NCBI GenBank assembly: GCA_900314635.1
Contig: OMVY01000008.1
Location: 1-64,000 of the forward strand
Direction of reading: 5' to 3'
DNA from: an uncultured Methanobrevibacter sp.
GTDB taxonomy: Archaea; Methanobacteriota; Methanobacteria; Methanobacteriales; Methanobacteriaceae
Length of the DNA stretch: 64,000 bases
The position numbers and the translations under genes were made by a program. The notes beneath the pieces are model-generated. The model ran no database searches and was not told the origin of the DNA. It saw only the letters and a list, made by a program, of their open reading frames with translations. Shown here piece after piece: positions 35,602-44,723 of the stretch. How positions within the stretch are numbered: the first letter of the stretch is position 1; every line of letters begins with the position of its first letter.

Positions 35602-36141
35602 ATGGATAAAACAAGATGTCACTGGTTTGACGAGTCAAACGAGATCATAAGCAAATATCATGACGAAGAGTTTGGAATATTGAACAAGGATGATGATTAT
35701 CTTTTTGAAATATTGGTTCTGGTTAATTTCCAAACAGGATTGTCCTGGGAGATAATGCTTAAAAAAAGAGAAGATTTCAGAATTGCCTTTGACGGATTCG
35801 ATGTAAAAAAGATAGCCGGTTATGATGAGAAAAGAATAGAAGAGCTATTAAAAAATGAAAATATTATTAGAAACAAAAACAAGATCAAAGCGGTTATAAA
35901 CAATGCAAAGGTATTCATTAAAATACAAGAAGACTATGGCAGCTTCTATGACTACATTAAAACATTTACAAAAGGACAAATCTTCCACGAGAGGGGACTT
36001 ACAGAGTCAGAACTTTCAAGAACAATGGTGAAGGACTTGAAGAAGAAAGGAATGAAATACCTTGGCCCAATCACTATGTATTCTTATCTTCAGACTATAG
36101 GAGTCATAAACTCCCACGAAGAGGACTGCTTTTTGTATTGA
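35602..36141 (+). CDS. DNA-3-methyladenine glycosylase I-like, altered active site
   Basis: The 179-residue protein aligns along its whole length with Tag. The zinc ligands are kept: Cys6, His20 in YHDEEFG, and His172/Cys176 in SHEEDC. The helix-hairpin region GIIRNRxKI is represented by ENIIRNKNKIKAVINNAKVF. In Escherichia coli Tag the motif is LFEMICLEGQQAGLSW with the important Glu38; here it is LFEILVLVNFQTGLSW, placing Val41 at that position. Base excision may therefore be lost or altered. The start follows GGGGAT. Confidence 0.85.
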   Translation: MDKTRCHWFDESNEIISKYHDEEFGILNKDDDYLFEILVLVNFQTGLSWEIMLKKREDFRIAFDGFDVKKIAGYDEKRIEELLKNENIIRNKNKIKAVINNAKVFIKIQEDYGSFYDYIKTFTKGQIFHERGLTESELSRTMVKDLKKKGMKYLGPITMYSYLQTIGVINSHEEDCFLY

Positions 36142-36320
36142 TTTTTAAAAATGATATATCAATCTTAATGGGTTTGACAAACAAAAGTTTGCAATACTCT
36201 AAAAATTTATTTATTGTAGAATTATTTATAATAATAAATAAATCTGAAACCATTTAGTTTTTTTTAAGAGTAAATGATTTATATTTATTTATTATTTTTA
36301 TAATCTGTTCGTTTTTTTAT

Positions 36321-37082
36321 TCAATAACCTCTCATTCTTTTTTCATTTTTTAAATTTTTCATGTATCTATCTTGTCTTTCTGGTTTTTGTTGTTGTTTTA
36401 TTCTGCGTGTTGCTTGTTCTTTTTGTTGTTGTTTTATTCTGCGTGTTGCTTGTATTTTATTTTCATTTTTAAGTTGGTTTATGCTGGTTCCTTGTTTTTG
36501 GCAATATCGGTTCAAGTTTTCGATGGTTATGTTGTATCCTTGGGCTATTATTTCTAGTTTTGTTGTCTTAAGCCGTTGTTTTATATGTTCTGTGCCACCA
36601 AGTCTGTCGATTCTTTCATACGCTTCTTGTATTTTTCTGTCTTTTTCCCTGGGTTGTCTTTCTTTTTCTTGTTGTTGTCTTTCTTGTTTTTGTTGTTGTC
36701 TTATTCTGCGTGTTGCTTGTTCATGTTGTTGTCTTTGTTGTCTTTGGTATTCTCTTTCTTGTCTTTGTTTTTCTAGTCTTTTTTGGTGTTGTCTTTCTTC
36801 TTTTCGTATTTCCTTTTTAAGTTGGTTTATGCTGGTTCCTTGTTCTTGGCAATATCTATTTAAACTTTCTAGGGTTAAGTGGTGTTTTTCGGCTATTTTG
36901 CCTGCACTTTTTGTTTTTAGTTGTTGTTTTATGTAAGTTGTGCCACCTAGGCTGTCGATTCTTTCACATGCTTCTTGTATTTTTCTTTCTTGTTCTTGTC
37001 TTTCTTGTTCTCTTTTTAGTAGTACAAAAACAAAAATTAGTAAAAAAATAGCCATTAATAACAATATAATATATTCAATCAT
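36321..37082 (-). CDS. membrane-anchored Gln/Arg-rich repeat protein
   Basis: The 253-residue protein has one N-terminal membrane helix (IILLLMAIFLLIFVFVLL), then two copies of a 58-residue unit starting KIQEACERIDSLGGTTYIKQ and KIQEAYERIDRLGGTEHIKQ, each ending NRYCQxQGTSINQLK. Between and after them are long Gln/Arg/Glu coiled-coil tracts with repeats of QATRRIKQQQK. I chose ATG 37082 with AGGGGTG upstream over the ATG at 37100. Function is unknown; the basic cytoplasmic part could bind nucleic acid. Confidence 0.75.
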   Translation of the reverse strand: MIEYIILLLMAIFLLIFVFVLLKREQERQEQERKIQEACERIDSLGGTTYIKQQLKTKSAGKIAEKHHLTLESLNRYCQEQGTSINQLKKEIRKEERQHQKRLEKQRQEREYQRQQRQQHEQATRRIRQQQKQERQQQEKERQPREKDRKIQEAYERIDRLGGTEHIKQRLKTTKLEIIAQGYNITIENLNRYCQKQGTSINQLKNENKIQATRRIKQQQKEQATRRIKQQQKPERQDRYMKNLKNEKRMRGY

Positions 37083-37255
37083 ACAAACACCCCTAAACAT
37101 TTAATTTCAATAAAATCTTTATTTTACAATATTTAAATATATTTCGATACTTCATTGAAGTCCGTTCAGACTTTGGCCAATTTAAATAACATTTGAAAAC
37201 CATATCAGATAAATAATAAAAAATCCATACATATCACTAATAGAGGGTGTTCAAT

Positions 37256-37987
37256 ATGGAAGAAGACAAGATTGTAGCCTATGTGTATTGCAGGGAGTAT
37301 ATTGATTATTTTCAAAATGTAAAAATGGAGCTCATGCTGGGCAAGAAGACTTTAAAAACAGATATTCCCCGTGTGATTTCACAGACCTTGCAATACTACT
37401 CTGGAATTGAGGAACTCAAGGATGAGATAAATTACGATGACTGCATTAATTACATAAAGATATTTGAAGAATCCAAAGTCAAGATAAATAAAAGCATGGT
37501 CAAGCAATGGCTTGAAGACAATGACAAGACAATAAATGATTTAACAGCTATTCTTGAGAGCTATGAGGAACACATGAGGTTCTTCTATGAGTCCTACGGA
37601 TACTTAGAATCTCACCAGAAAACGATAGCATCAGATCTTGACGAAGAGTTCAGCGACTATGAAAAATATTTGTTAAAATATTATGGTGATGTTGAAAAGC
37701 AGCTGTATGATTTGGAATTTATAGATCCTTATTACAGGAAGCATATTAAAAAAATAGAAGATGTATTAGATTTGAAAAATATCAATATTCTGGGTGAAAC
37801 TAATTGGTTTAAAAAGCATATTAAGATTTTGGAATGTGGAGATATAAGTTATATTCAGGCTTCTATTACAGTTATAGCAAGAAGAAATCATCATATTGGG
37901 TCCCTTGGCTACAACTGGGGTGATGCTCTGACTTACATAAAGGCCATAGAAAGACTAAGGGAGCTTGTTGATAGTTATTTAGATTAA
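37256..37987 (+). CDS. hypothetical helical protein
   Basis: I do not recognise this 243-residue, mainly helical, acidic protein. It has no membrane segment or cysteine cluster. A C-terminal part reads SITVIARRNHHIGSLGYNWG then a helix. GAGGGTG lies 6 bases before the chosen ATG; the GTG at 37247 overlaps that site. It stands alone between unrelated genes. Confidence 0.55.
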   Translation: MEEDKIVAYVYCREYIDYFQNVKMELMLGKKTLKTDIPRVISQTLQYYSGIEELKDEINYDDCINYIKIFEESKVKINKSMVKQWLEDNDKTINDLTAILESYEEHMRFFYESYGYLESHQKTIASDLDEEFSDYEKYLLKYYGDVEKQLYDLEFIDPYYRKHIKKIEDVLDLKNINILGETNWFKKHIKILECGDISYIQASITVIARRNHHIGSLGYNWGDALTYIKAIERLRELVDSYLD

Positions 37988-38074
37988 AATTTAATATTAT
38001 TAATGAAACAATAATCTATATTTTGGCAAGAACCTCAGCTATAAAATAAAAAAATCATTTTAATATGCTCAAAA

Positions 38075-38937
38075 TCAATGCTTTGCCTTGAGATATCCTG
38101 AGTTTCTTGTATTCTCCTCTGTATCATCGCTTTCGTCATAGCCGTCGTATGGGGCTTCAGGATCCGGCGATCTTCTTGAAAATGGTGCGCATTTCTTGTC
38201 CCTGTGTTTGAAGGCCCAGTCTCGGTCCCTTGTCCATCCGGTATGTCCTGTAATGATGAGAGGTTTCAGATTTCTTTTCTTTAGCTTTTCCTCAGCTCCT
38301 CCAATGACTTCAAGGACAATTTATTATCCTCAGCCAGTGTGGAGATGAAGCTGTATCCTCCGTCTGCTCCAAACCAGATTGTATCTCCTGTAAAGAGATA
38401 CTCATCGTCAATCAGATAGACCATATGCCCCCAGGTGTGGCCTGGAACAAGGATGGCTTCTATTTTTATTCCATCTATATCAAAGACATCGCCGTCTTCA
38501 AGAAGCACCCTTTCATTATAGCTTTCAACCATTGGAAGCTTGTAGGTTCCCCAGCCTACTTTCCGTCGCTTTTCTCCTGTGAGGTACCTGTTTTCTATTT
38601 CTCCTATGTATAATGTGGCGTTTTTAAACAATCCCGGACTGTCATTTTCAACAGCTCCCACATGGTCCGTATCCTGGTGGGTTATGAGGATTTCTGAAAT
38701 CTCGTCAGGACTTATGTTCAGCCATGACATCTTCTCCTCCAGTCGGTCGTAGTTGTATCCGGCATCTATCATGATTGTCTTTCCATTTTTCCTGTAGAAG
38801 AATATGTTTGCAATGTACTCCCTTACACAGGCGACATGCTCGTCAATCCAGCCGGTGTTAAGGGGCTTGAATATTTCCTTTCCACGATACATTATTGACA
38901 TGAATTTGATTTGAAAGTTTGAAGCTTTTTTAGACAT
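38075..38937 (-). pseudogene. metallo-beta-lactamase fold hydrolase, frameshifted near the end
   Basis: The main frame (38281-38937) encodes an MBL-fold domain with the H-x-H-x-D-H motif as THQDTDHVG, then GHTWGHMVYL and LFTGDTIWFGADG. It stops after SLEELRKS. The neighbouring frame continues KLKKRNLKPLIITGHTGWTR, supplying the last histidine of the active site (TGHTG) and a 70-residue tail ending at 38075. Restoring one A in the AAAA run at 38286-38289 (TTTT on the plus strand) joins them. The truncated product lacks the final metal ligand. The start at 38937 follows GAGGG. Confidence 0.85.
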
Positions 38938-39278
38938 TTTTTCCCTCACTTATTACTTTTTATATATTTTTAGGCATACATAAATTTTTAGATATTTAAA
39001 AAGAAATCCTTGTTTAAAGTGAATCTATCTCAGAAATCTATTTTTGGAACGAAAATAGAAAATAAGATTTTTCAAATAAACAAATTTTTTGAAAGGACCA
39101 TTTCATACATATAAAAAACAGTAAATAAAATGAGAGTCATAAATATATTAAAAAAGCTTTTGGTTGGATGGAAAAACATTAAATCTTTAAGAAATATGTA
39201 TTTTATAGGTTTTAAAAGCGTTACAACAATTTTATGAAGATTAAAATTCGTGCTTTTTTTAGTTATGAGGGTGATTTT

Positions 39279-41810
39279 ATGAAAACTGAAAAACAGGAGA
39301 TTTTTGAAACATACTGTGAATACATTTTTGTAAAAGGTTGGTCTAAAGAAAAGGCCTTTAAAAAAATCAGTCGTTTTTATAATGTGTTTATATCTACTTT
39401 GGAAAAATGGTATGAAGAGGAGAACTGGGAGCAGAAAATAACCGATGAGGATTGGCAAGCAAGAGCCATTGCCAAAAATGAAGAGAGACTAAAAAGGAAA
39501 GAAAAAGTAAGGATGCGCCGTAAAAAAGAGCAACAGGCAATAAAAGAGGAAAAAGCTAAAAAAGAAGAGGTTATGAAAAAACTTTTAAATCGTGGAAAAC
39601 GGTTTAAAAGATATAGGTGTCCTAATTGTAGTCTGCCTATAGAAGAATGTACTTGCGGCTATTTCGACGATTTAACTAGACATATAAATGACAAGCCTGA
39701 AATGAATAATGATGCAGAATCCAATCTTTCATCTAAAGTTCCTAAAAATGGTAAAAAATCCAGTTCTAGTGCAGATGTTTCTGTTAGTGTTAAGAATTCT
39801 AGTTCTGATGCAGTTTCTGTTGGTGGTAAAAAATCTAGGTCTAAACCAAAAGTTTCTAAAAGTATTAAAAAATCCAAAAAAGAAAAAGATATTCTTAAAA
39901 AAACTTCAAAGACATCCATACAATTATCTGCCAATCAGGAAAAAATCTTATCTGAAATTTCAGATTCAATCAAAAAGGGATATAAATTCATTGTCTTGGA
40001 AGCAAATGAAGGAAATTCAGACATTGCTGTTAAATTAGCAAATAATTTCGATAGCTCCCTAATTTTAACCTCTAATGAAAAGTCTCAAATGAGATACAAT
40101 AAGAAGTATGAACTGGGAAAAAATTCCAAAATCCATCTATCAAATCATAAAAGTTTCTTTGATGAAGGAAATAACATTGAAGAAGGAGATTTGCTAGTTT
40201 TCGACGGCGCCCATAGGCTGGATGAAAATATTGCGGATTTGTTTTCATATCCGATCTACCTGGACGATTACAGAGATTTGATAAATAATTTCAAATGCAG
40301 ATTTAAAGATTTGCCTGAAGAAGAGTATACCACTTGGCTTGATTTTTTTAAGCATTTGCATTTGGATAATGATAAGGTAAAAAGAGTGGCAGCATGTATT
40401 AAACAAAATCCCAAGAACTGGATTTGTTCATATGTTTCTAAAAATGAGATATTATCATTTTATCCATTGAATATTGCAGATCTTGCAAAAAAGTATTGGT
40501 TTAGCAAGGGTAAAGTTTGCGTTTTAATTTCTTCGAGAATCCTTGATTCAAAAATGTTTGCAAAGGGATTAGGCCTCGACATTTCCCATACGAAATTCAT
40601 TCAATCTGATGAGACAGTTTATTCCGGAAGTAATAAGATTTATGCTAGAAAAACAGCCAGCATCAATAATCGTAAGCTGCTGATTCAGCGCATAGAGAAG
40701 ATACTGGAAAATCATAAAAACGAAAAGGGTCTTATTCTCACAGGTAAACGAAACTACAAGGGTATTTTTAGACGGTTTAATGATCAAAGGATTATTATTC
40801 TTGGCGACTATGACTACCATAAAAAAATTAAAAAATTTATCGAAGTTTCTGATTCTGTCATTGTTACCGATTCCTTGGAGGATGAATTTGAATTTCCGTA
40901 TGAACAATGTAAATTCCAGATTATCATGAATGCGCATGTGCACAAATTCGATAAACGTTTTGAAATTAAAGAAAATGAATATGGGTTGTACTCATACAAG
41001 AAAAATATGGATTTAGCGGATTCATTGAAAAAACTAGCCGTATCTGAATCCGACAGCTGTATCACCTATGTTCTGGATGATGATATCTTAACGGCAGTAG
41101 CATATGACATTACTCATAACAAGATTCTTCCAGAATATGCCATTGATTCGATAGTTGATTTGGATATGAATGACTGTGGTTTCGTTTCAAAAAATATTAA
41201 AAAACAATTCGGCGTTTATTATAAGTTTGATTATTATAAGGATAGAAAATCTGAAAATAAGGATATATGGGCATATAAAGATTATAATAAAGAAAGTCCA
41301 GACATATATTTGAAAGAATTTGATTATTTCACAACTGAATTAATGAAAGCAATTTCCGAGCTGTCAAATGATATTATTGATTCAAGCATTAATAAGCTGG
41401 CTCTTGTGGCTGTACCTTCTTCTACAATAAAACGAAATAAATCTTCAACAATGAAGGAAAGTATTAATGTGATTGAAAGTTGGCAGGAAGAAGGCAAGAC
41501 ACAATCCGATTTCAATTGCAAAAAAGAAATCATCAATTGCGGAGATTTATTGAAAAGAGTCACTGATGTTACTACAGCCCATTTATCTAAAAATTTATCC
41601 AAATCACGTCCAAGTTATGTCGAGCACACAAATTCAATTGAGTGTGAGAAAAAAGATATCCTTGAAAAGGAAGATGTGGCTTTCATCATATTGGATGACA
41701 TTTCCACAAGGGGAACAATAATGAATGCCTGTGAAGACATATTAATCAAAAATGGTGCAAAAAAAGAGAACATTTTCAAATTTGCAATATACAAAACACA
41801 GAAGGAGTAA
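39279..41810 (+). CDS. inactivated XPD/DinG-like helicase fused to phosphoribosyltransferase
   Basis: The 843-residue protein begins with an HTH-like and coiled-coil region, a zinc ribbon (CPNCSLPIEECTCG, about residue 114) and a Ser/Lys-rich linker. From about 215 to 610 it follows the XPD/DinG helicase layout, but motifs are altered. The Walker A region is LEANEGNSDIA without G-K-T, the DEAH box is FDGAHRLDE, motif V is VTDSLEDEFEF, and motif VI lacks its arginines. The last 140 residues form a phosphoribosyltransferase with an intact PRPP loop, IILDDISTRGT, at about 803-813. The helicase part is probably a scaffold. GAGGGTGAT fixes the start. A DprA gene follows after 2 bases. Confidence 0.75.
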   Translation: MKTEKQEIFETYCEYIFVKGWSKEKAFKKISRFYNVFISTLEKWYEEENWEQKITDEDWQARAIAKNEERLKRKEKVRMRRKKEQQAIKEEKAKKEEVMKKLLNRGKRFKRYRCPNCSLPIEECTCGYFDDLTRHINDKPEMNNDAESNLSSKVPKNGKKSSSSADVSVSVKNSSSDAVSVGGKKSRSKPKVSKSIKKSKKEKDILKKTSKTSIQLSANQEKILSEISDSIKKGYKFIVLEANEGNSDIAVKLANNFDSSLILTSNEKSQMRYNKKYELGKNSKIHLSNHKSFFDEGNNIEEGDLLVFDGAHRLDENIADLFSYPIYLDDYRDLINNFKCRFKDLPEEEYTTWLDFFKHLHLDNDKVKRVAACIKQNPKNWICSYVSKNEILSFYPLNIADLAKKYWFSKGKVCVLISSRILDSKMFAKGLGLDISHTKFIQSDETVYSGSNKIYARKTASINNRKLLIQRIEKILENHKNEKGLILTGKRNYKGIFRRFNDQRIIILGDYDYHKKIKKFIEVSDSVIVTDSLEDEFEFPYEQCKFQIIMNAHVHKFDKRFEIKENEYGLYSYKKNMDLADSLKKLAVSESDSCITYVLDDDILTAVAYDITHNKILPEYAIDSIVDLDMNDCGFVSKNIKKQFGVYYKFDYYKDRKSENKDIWAYKDYNKESPDIYLKEFDYFTTELMKAISELSNDIIDSSINKLALVAVPSSTIKRNKSSTMKESINVIESWQEEGKTQSDFNCKKEIINCGDLLKRVTDVTTAHLSKNLSKSRPSYVEHTNSIECEKKDILEKEDVAFIILDDISTRGTIMNACEDILIKNGAKKENIFKFAIYKTQKE

Positions 41811-41812
41811 CA

Positions 41813-42730
41813 ATGATCAAACTTAAGGAAATTTTATTTTTAAAAAATCTCTATCGGGTTGGAAAGTCCAAGATATATACAACATATTGGAAAATGCTTG
41901 AAGACTGTGATGCATTATATGATTTGGCGGATGTTGTTGAAAAGAATTTTGATTTTTCATCTGATGAAATTAAGAAGGCTATTGACAATGCAGAAAGGAT
42001 GTATGATGATATTGTTAATTTAGAAATGGAGATTATAACAGTATTTGATGAGAATTATCCTGAAAAATTGAATGTGATGGGAAATAAAAGGCCTCTGATA
42101 TTATATGCCAGAGGAAATCTGGATGCATTAACCAAGCCCAATATTGGAATCATAGGAACAAGAAAACCGTCACTATTAAGCCAAGAATTTGAACAAAACA
42201 TGGTGAGAAATATTGTCAATTCAACTGACAGAGTTGTTGTAAGTGGATTAGCATTGGGATGTGACAAGATAGCTCATCAAACAACTGTTGATGAGAACAA
42301 AATCACAGTTGCAGTTCTTCCGGGTGATGTTTTTAAAATCAAGCCTCCTTCACACAAAAAACTGGCTGAAGATATAATTAATGCTGGAGGCTGTCTTATT
42401 AGTGAATATGAACCTGGAGTGAAAGTTCAAAAAGGAAATTATATAGATAGGGACAAGGTTGTAGCAGCATTATCAGATGCCCTTTTTGTTGTTGAATGCG
42501 GTATAAACAGCGGAACAATGCATACTGTAGACTTTGCTAAAGAATACGAAAGGCCAATATATTCATACCTTCCTGATGAAAGGCCTGAAGGATCATATGA
42601 TGGAAATGAATACATTTTGAAAAACTATGAGGATGCCTTGAAAGTGGAAGACATTGAAGAATTCTTAGAATATTTAAATGCTTTGAAAATCAAGAAAAGC
42701 ACTAAATCAGTTCAACTAACATTAATCTAG
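41813..42730 (+). CDS. dprA: DprA/Smf-family protein
   Basis: The 305-residue protein has an N-terminal helical region and a Rossmann-like DprA domain with GIIGTRKPSLLS, VVSGLALGCDKIAHQ, VAVLPGDVFKI and DALFVVECGINSGTMHTV. Classical DprA binds single-stranded DNA and loads RecA in transformation. In archaeal islands such homologues appear in defence clusters. Only 2 bases separate it from the helicase/phosphoribosyltransferase gene, with GGAG in that gene's last codons, so translation is coupled. A second phosphoribosyltransferase gene lies 87 bases downstream. Confidence 0.9.
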   Translation: MIKLKEILFLKNLYRVGKSKIYTTYWKMLEDCDALYDLADVVEKNFDFSSDEIKKAIDNAERMYDDIVNLEMEIITVFDENYPEKLNVMGNKRPLILYARGNLDALTKPNIGIIGTRKPSLLSQEFEQNMVRNIVNSTDRVVVSGLALGCDKIAHQTTVDENKITVAVLPGDVFKIKPPSHKKLAEDIINAGGCLISEYEPGVKVQKGNYIDRDKVVAALSDALFVVECGINSGTMHTVDFAKEYERPIYSYLPDERPEGSYDGNEYILKNYEDALKVEDIEEFLEYLNALKIKKSTKSVQLTLI

Positions 42731-42817
42731 AAGAAAGAATTTCAGTATGTTTTATTCTCAATTTAAACGTTTATAGCATTAATTGTTTTTCAAAATGTTT
42801 TATTAATCATCATAGAT

Positions 42818-43513
42818 TTGAGTAATGATTGGTCAATCAATGAGGATATTTTTGCTGTTTTAAAAAAGAAATTTCGGAGTCAGGATATGGTAAATTTAGA
42901 GAAAACACGATGGCATGTTTATTATTTGTTTGATTATGTCAAACCAAAATTATATGATAAATACGATGATGAAAGTATCAATCGTTCTAAAGAAATATGG
43001 AAATTCAAAAATTTTGATGTCGATGCAAATGAGTATTTTAAAAATGAAATAATAAATGGAATTGATAGAATTTTAACTAATATCATAAAAGATGACGTTA
43101 AATTTTTAGGACTTTCTTATGTGCCTCCTTCTAAAGTGGGTAAACCATCTCCTATGAGAAATGTGATTTTTGAAATTATTGAATCACATCGAAAAGGAGA
43201 AATTAAAATAGGCCCTATCGATGAATTAAAAATTTATAATTACAGTAATCTGTTAAAAAGAGTATCAGATGTTCCAACATCTCATTTAGAAAAGAAAAGA
43301 GCAAGCTATCCTGAACATTTGGAGTCTATTGAATGTGAAGGAAGGTTAGTGTCATCAGCAAGAAATATGGACATTATAATTTTATTAGATGACGTTACAA
43401 GCAGTGGTGCTTCTATGAATGCTTGTAAAAATATATTGGCAGAGAACAAGATTAATAAAAGAGATATAATTAAATTTGCAATATTTCAAAGTGTGTGGGA
43501 TAGAGAAGAATAA
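42818..43513 (+). CDS. stand-alone phosphoribosyltransferase
   Basis: The 231-residue protein has a C-terminal phosphoribosyltransferase domain paralogous to that of the 843-residue protein. They share NLLKRVSDVPTSHL versus DLLKRVTDVTTAHL, SYPEHLESIEC versus SYVEHTNSIEC, and the PRPP loop ILLDDVTSSGASMNAC versus ILDDISTRGTIMNAC. Its own N-terminal 90 residues are unrecognised. The annotated start is TTG without a clear ribosome binding site; ATG 42887 is an alternative. With DprA it probably forms one functional unit, ligand or nucleotide unknown. Confidence 0.8.
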   Translation: MSNDWSINEDIFAVLKKKFRSQDMVNLEKTRWHVYYLFDYVKPKLYDKYDDESINRSKEIWKFKNFDVDANEYFKNEIINGIDRILTNIIKDDVKFLGLSYVPPSKVGKPSPMRNVIFEIIESHRKGEIKIGPIDELKIYNYSNLLKRVSDVPTSHLEKKRASYPEHLESIECEGRLVSSARNMDIIILLDDVTSSGASMNACKNILAENKINKRDIIKFAIFQSVWDREE

Positions 43514-43584
43514 TTTAAAGAATCATTGTTTTAAAAGTTAAATTTTGAATTAATCAAGACTAAAATTTATTTTTGGTGATTGTT

Positions 43585-44502
43585 ATGGCGATTTATAATA
43601 TTGAAGATGAGAATTTAACTCCAATCAGGCAAGTTAAATTTAAAAATGAAAGAGAATTGCAAAGATTAACCGAGAAAAACCTGGAAGAGCTATTTGGTTT
43701 GAAATTCGTTGCTACTGAATTTCCAGTTGACAATTTAAGAATAGACACATTGGCTTTCAACGAAGAAACCAAATCCTTTGTAATTATTGAATACAAGAAT
43801 GTCGAGAAATATAGTGTTATAGACCAGGGTTACAGTTATTTATCATTATTGCTAAATAACAAAGCCGAATTTGTTCTAAAATACAATCTTGTCTTCAACA
43901 CCACTTTATCCAAGAATGAATTTGATTTCTCTCAAACCAGCGTGATATTTATTTCTCCTAGCTTCACTACATATCAATTAAGGTCTGTTGAGTTTTCTGA
44001 TATCGCTTTCGAGTTATGGAAGGTAGTTAAATATTCCAATGGAACTGTATTATATGATAAGGTAAACAACACTAACACTACTGCTTCAATAAAACAAATC
44101 GCCGGTTCTGATAATAAAAGGAATAAAGTGAATAAGGAAATCAGGAAATATACTGAAGAAGACACATTGAATGGAAAATCAGATGATATAAAATCATTGT
44201 ATTATGAATTAAAAGATTATATCTTATCCAAATATGGTGATATTGAAGTAACCCATTGGAAATATTATTTCGTTTTCAAGGTCAATAACAAGATTGTGGT
44301 CTCAGCATCTGTCTTAGCAAAGTCTATTAAGACTTGGATTAATTTAAAGGAATCAGAAATTCACGATCCTGACAATAGAATTAGAAATGTTTCCAATGTT
44401 GGCCATCATGGTGTTGGAGATTATCAATTTGTAATAAATTCAGAAGATGATTTTTATTACTTTGAAAAATTATTCAAACAATCTTATGATGAAAAGATTT
44501 AA
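43585..44502 (+). CDS. PD-(D/E)XK-like nuclease with DUF5655
   Basis: The 305-residue protein has an N-terminal nuclease-like fold with LRIDTLAFNEETKSFVIIEY ending in E-Y-K, matching the D-(x)n-E-x-K motif of the restriction-endonuclease superfamily. The C-terminal 110 residues (from about DDIKSLYYELKDYILSKYGD) match the DUF5655 domain, with HHGVGDYQFVI near the end. Such proteins are widespread in archaea and thought to process DNA. ATG 43585 follows GGTGATT. It lies 70 bases after the phosphoribosyltransferase and may belong to that cluster. Confidence 0.82.
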   Translation: MAIYNIEDENLTPIRQVKFKNERELQRLTEKNLEELFGLKFVATEFPVDNLRIDTLAFNEETKSFVIIEYKNVEKYSVIDQGYSYLSLLLNNKAEFVLKYNLVFNTTLSKNEFDFSQTSVIFISPSFTTYQLRSVEFSDIAFELWKVVKYSNGTVLYDKVNNTNTTASIKQIAGSDNKRNKVNKEIRKYTEEDTLNGKSDDIKSLYYELKDYILSKYGDIEVTHWKYYFVFKVNNKIVVSASVLAKSIKTWINLKESEIHDPDNRIRNVSNVGHHGVGDYQFVINSEDDFYYFEKLFKQSYDEKI

Positions 44503-44610
44503 GCAAGGATGTTGAACCTTTGGTTATTATGTAAAATTATCCAACTTTAATGTTACTTTCCAATGGAAAAAATTTTGAGTGTTATTTACTATTTTATGAC
44601 AAAAAAAAGG

Positions 44611-44641
44611 ATTTATTTAAAAAGCACTCAAATTTGTGACA
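44611..44641. repeat. 31-bp direct repeat, left copy (IS-end-like)
   Basis: ATTTATTTAAAAAGCACTCA followed by AATTTGTGACA matches 48498-48528 at 29 of 31 positions in the same orientation. A GACA also precedes each copy. The pair brackets the TIR and ImmA/DUF4411 genes. Read on the minus strand it starts TGTCACAAATTTGAGTG, the look of an insertion-sequence end; that is inference. Confidence 0.75.
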
Positions 44642-44723
44642 TCCCTATTTTAGATAAACTTTTAAATTTTATATTTCATACAATTATAAAAAGAAAAATT
44701 TTTTTTTAAAAGGATGAAAAATT

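Noticed and set aside
40569-40943. 124-residue minus-strand frame inside the helicase-like gene
   Set aside because: It overlaps a gene with strong family similarity and shows no ribosome binding site or recognisable domain.
39279-41810. Ordinary active DinG/XPD helicase
   Set aside because: Walker A, Walker B and motif VI all lack their key residues in the visible sequence.
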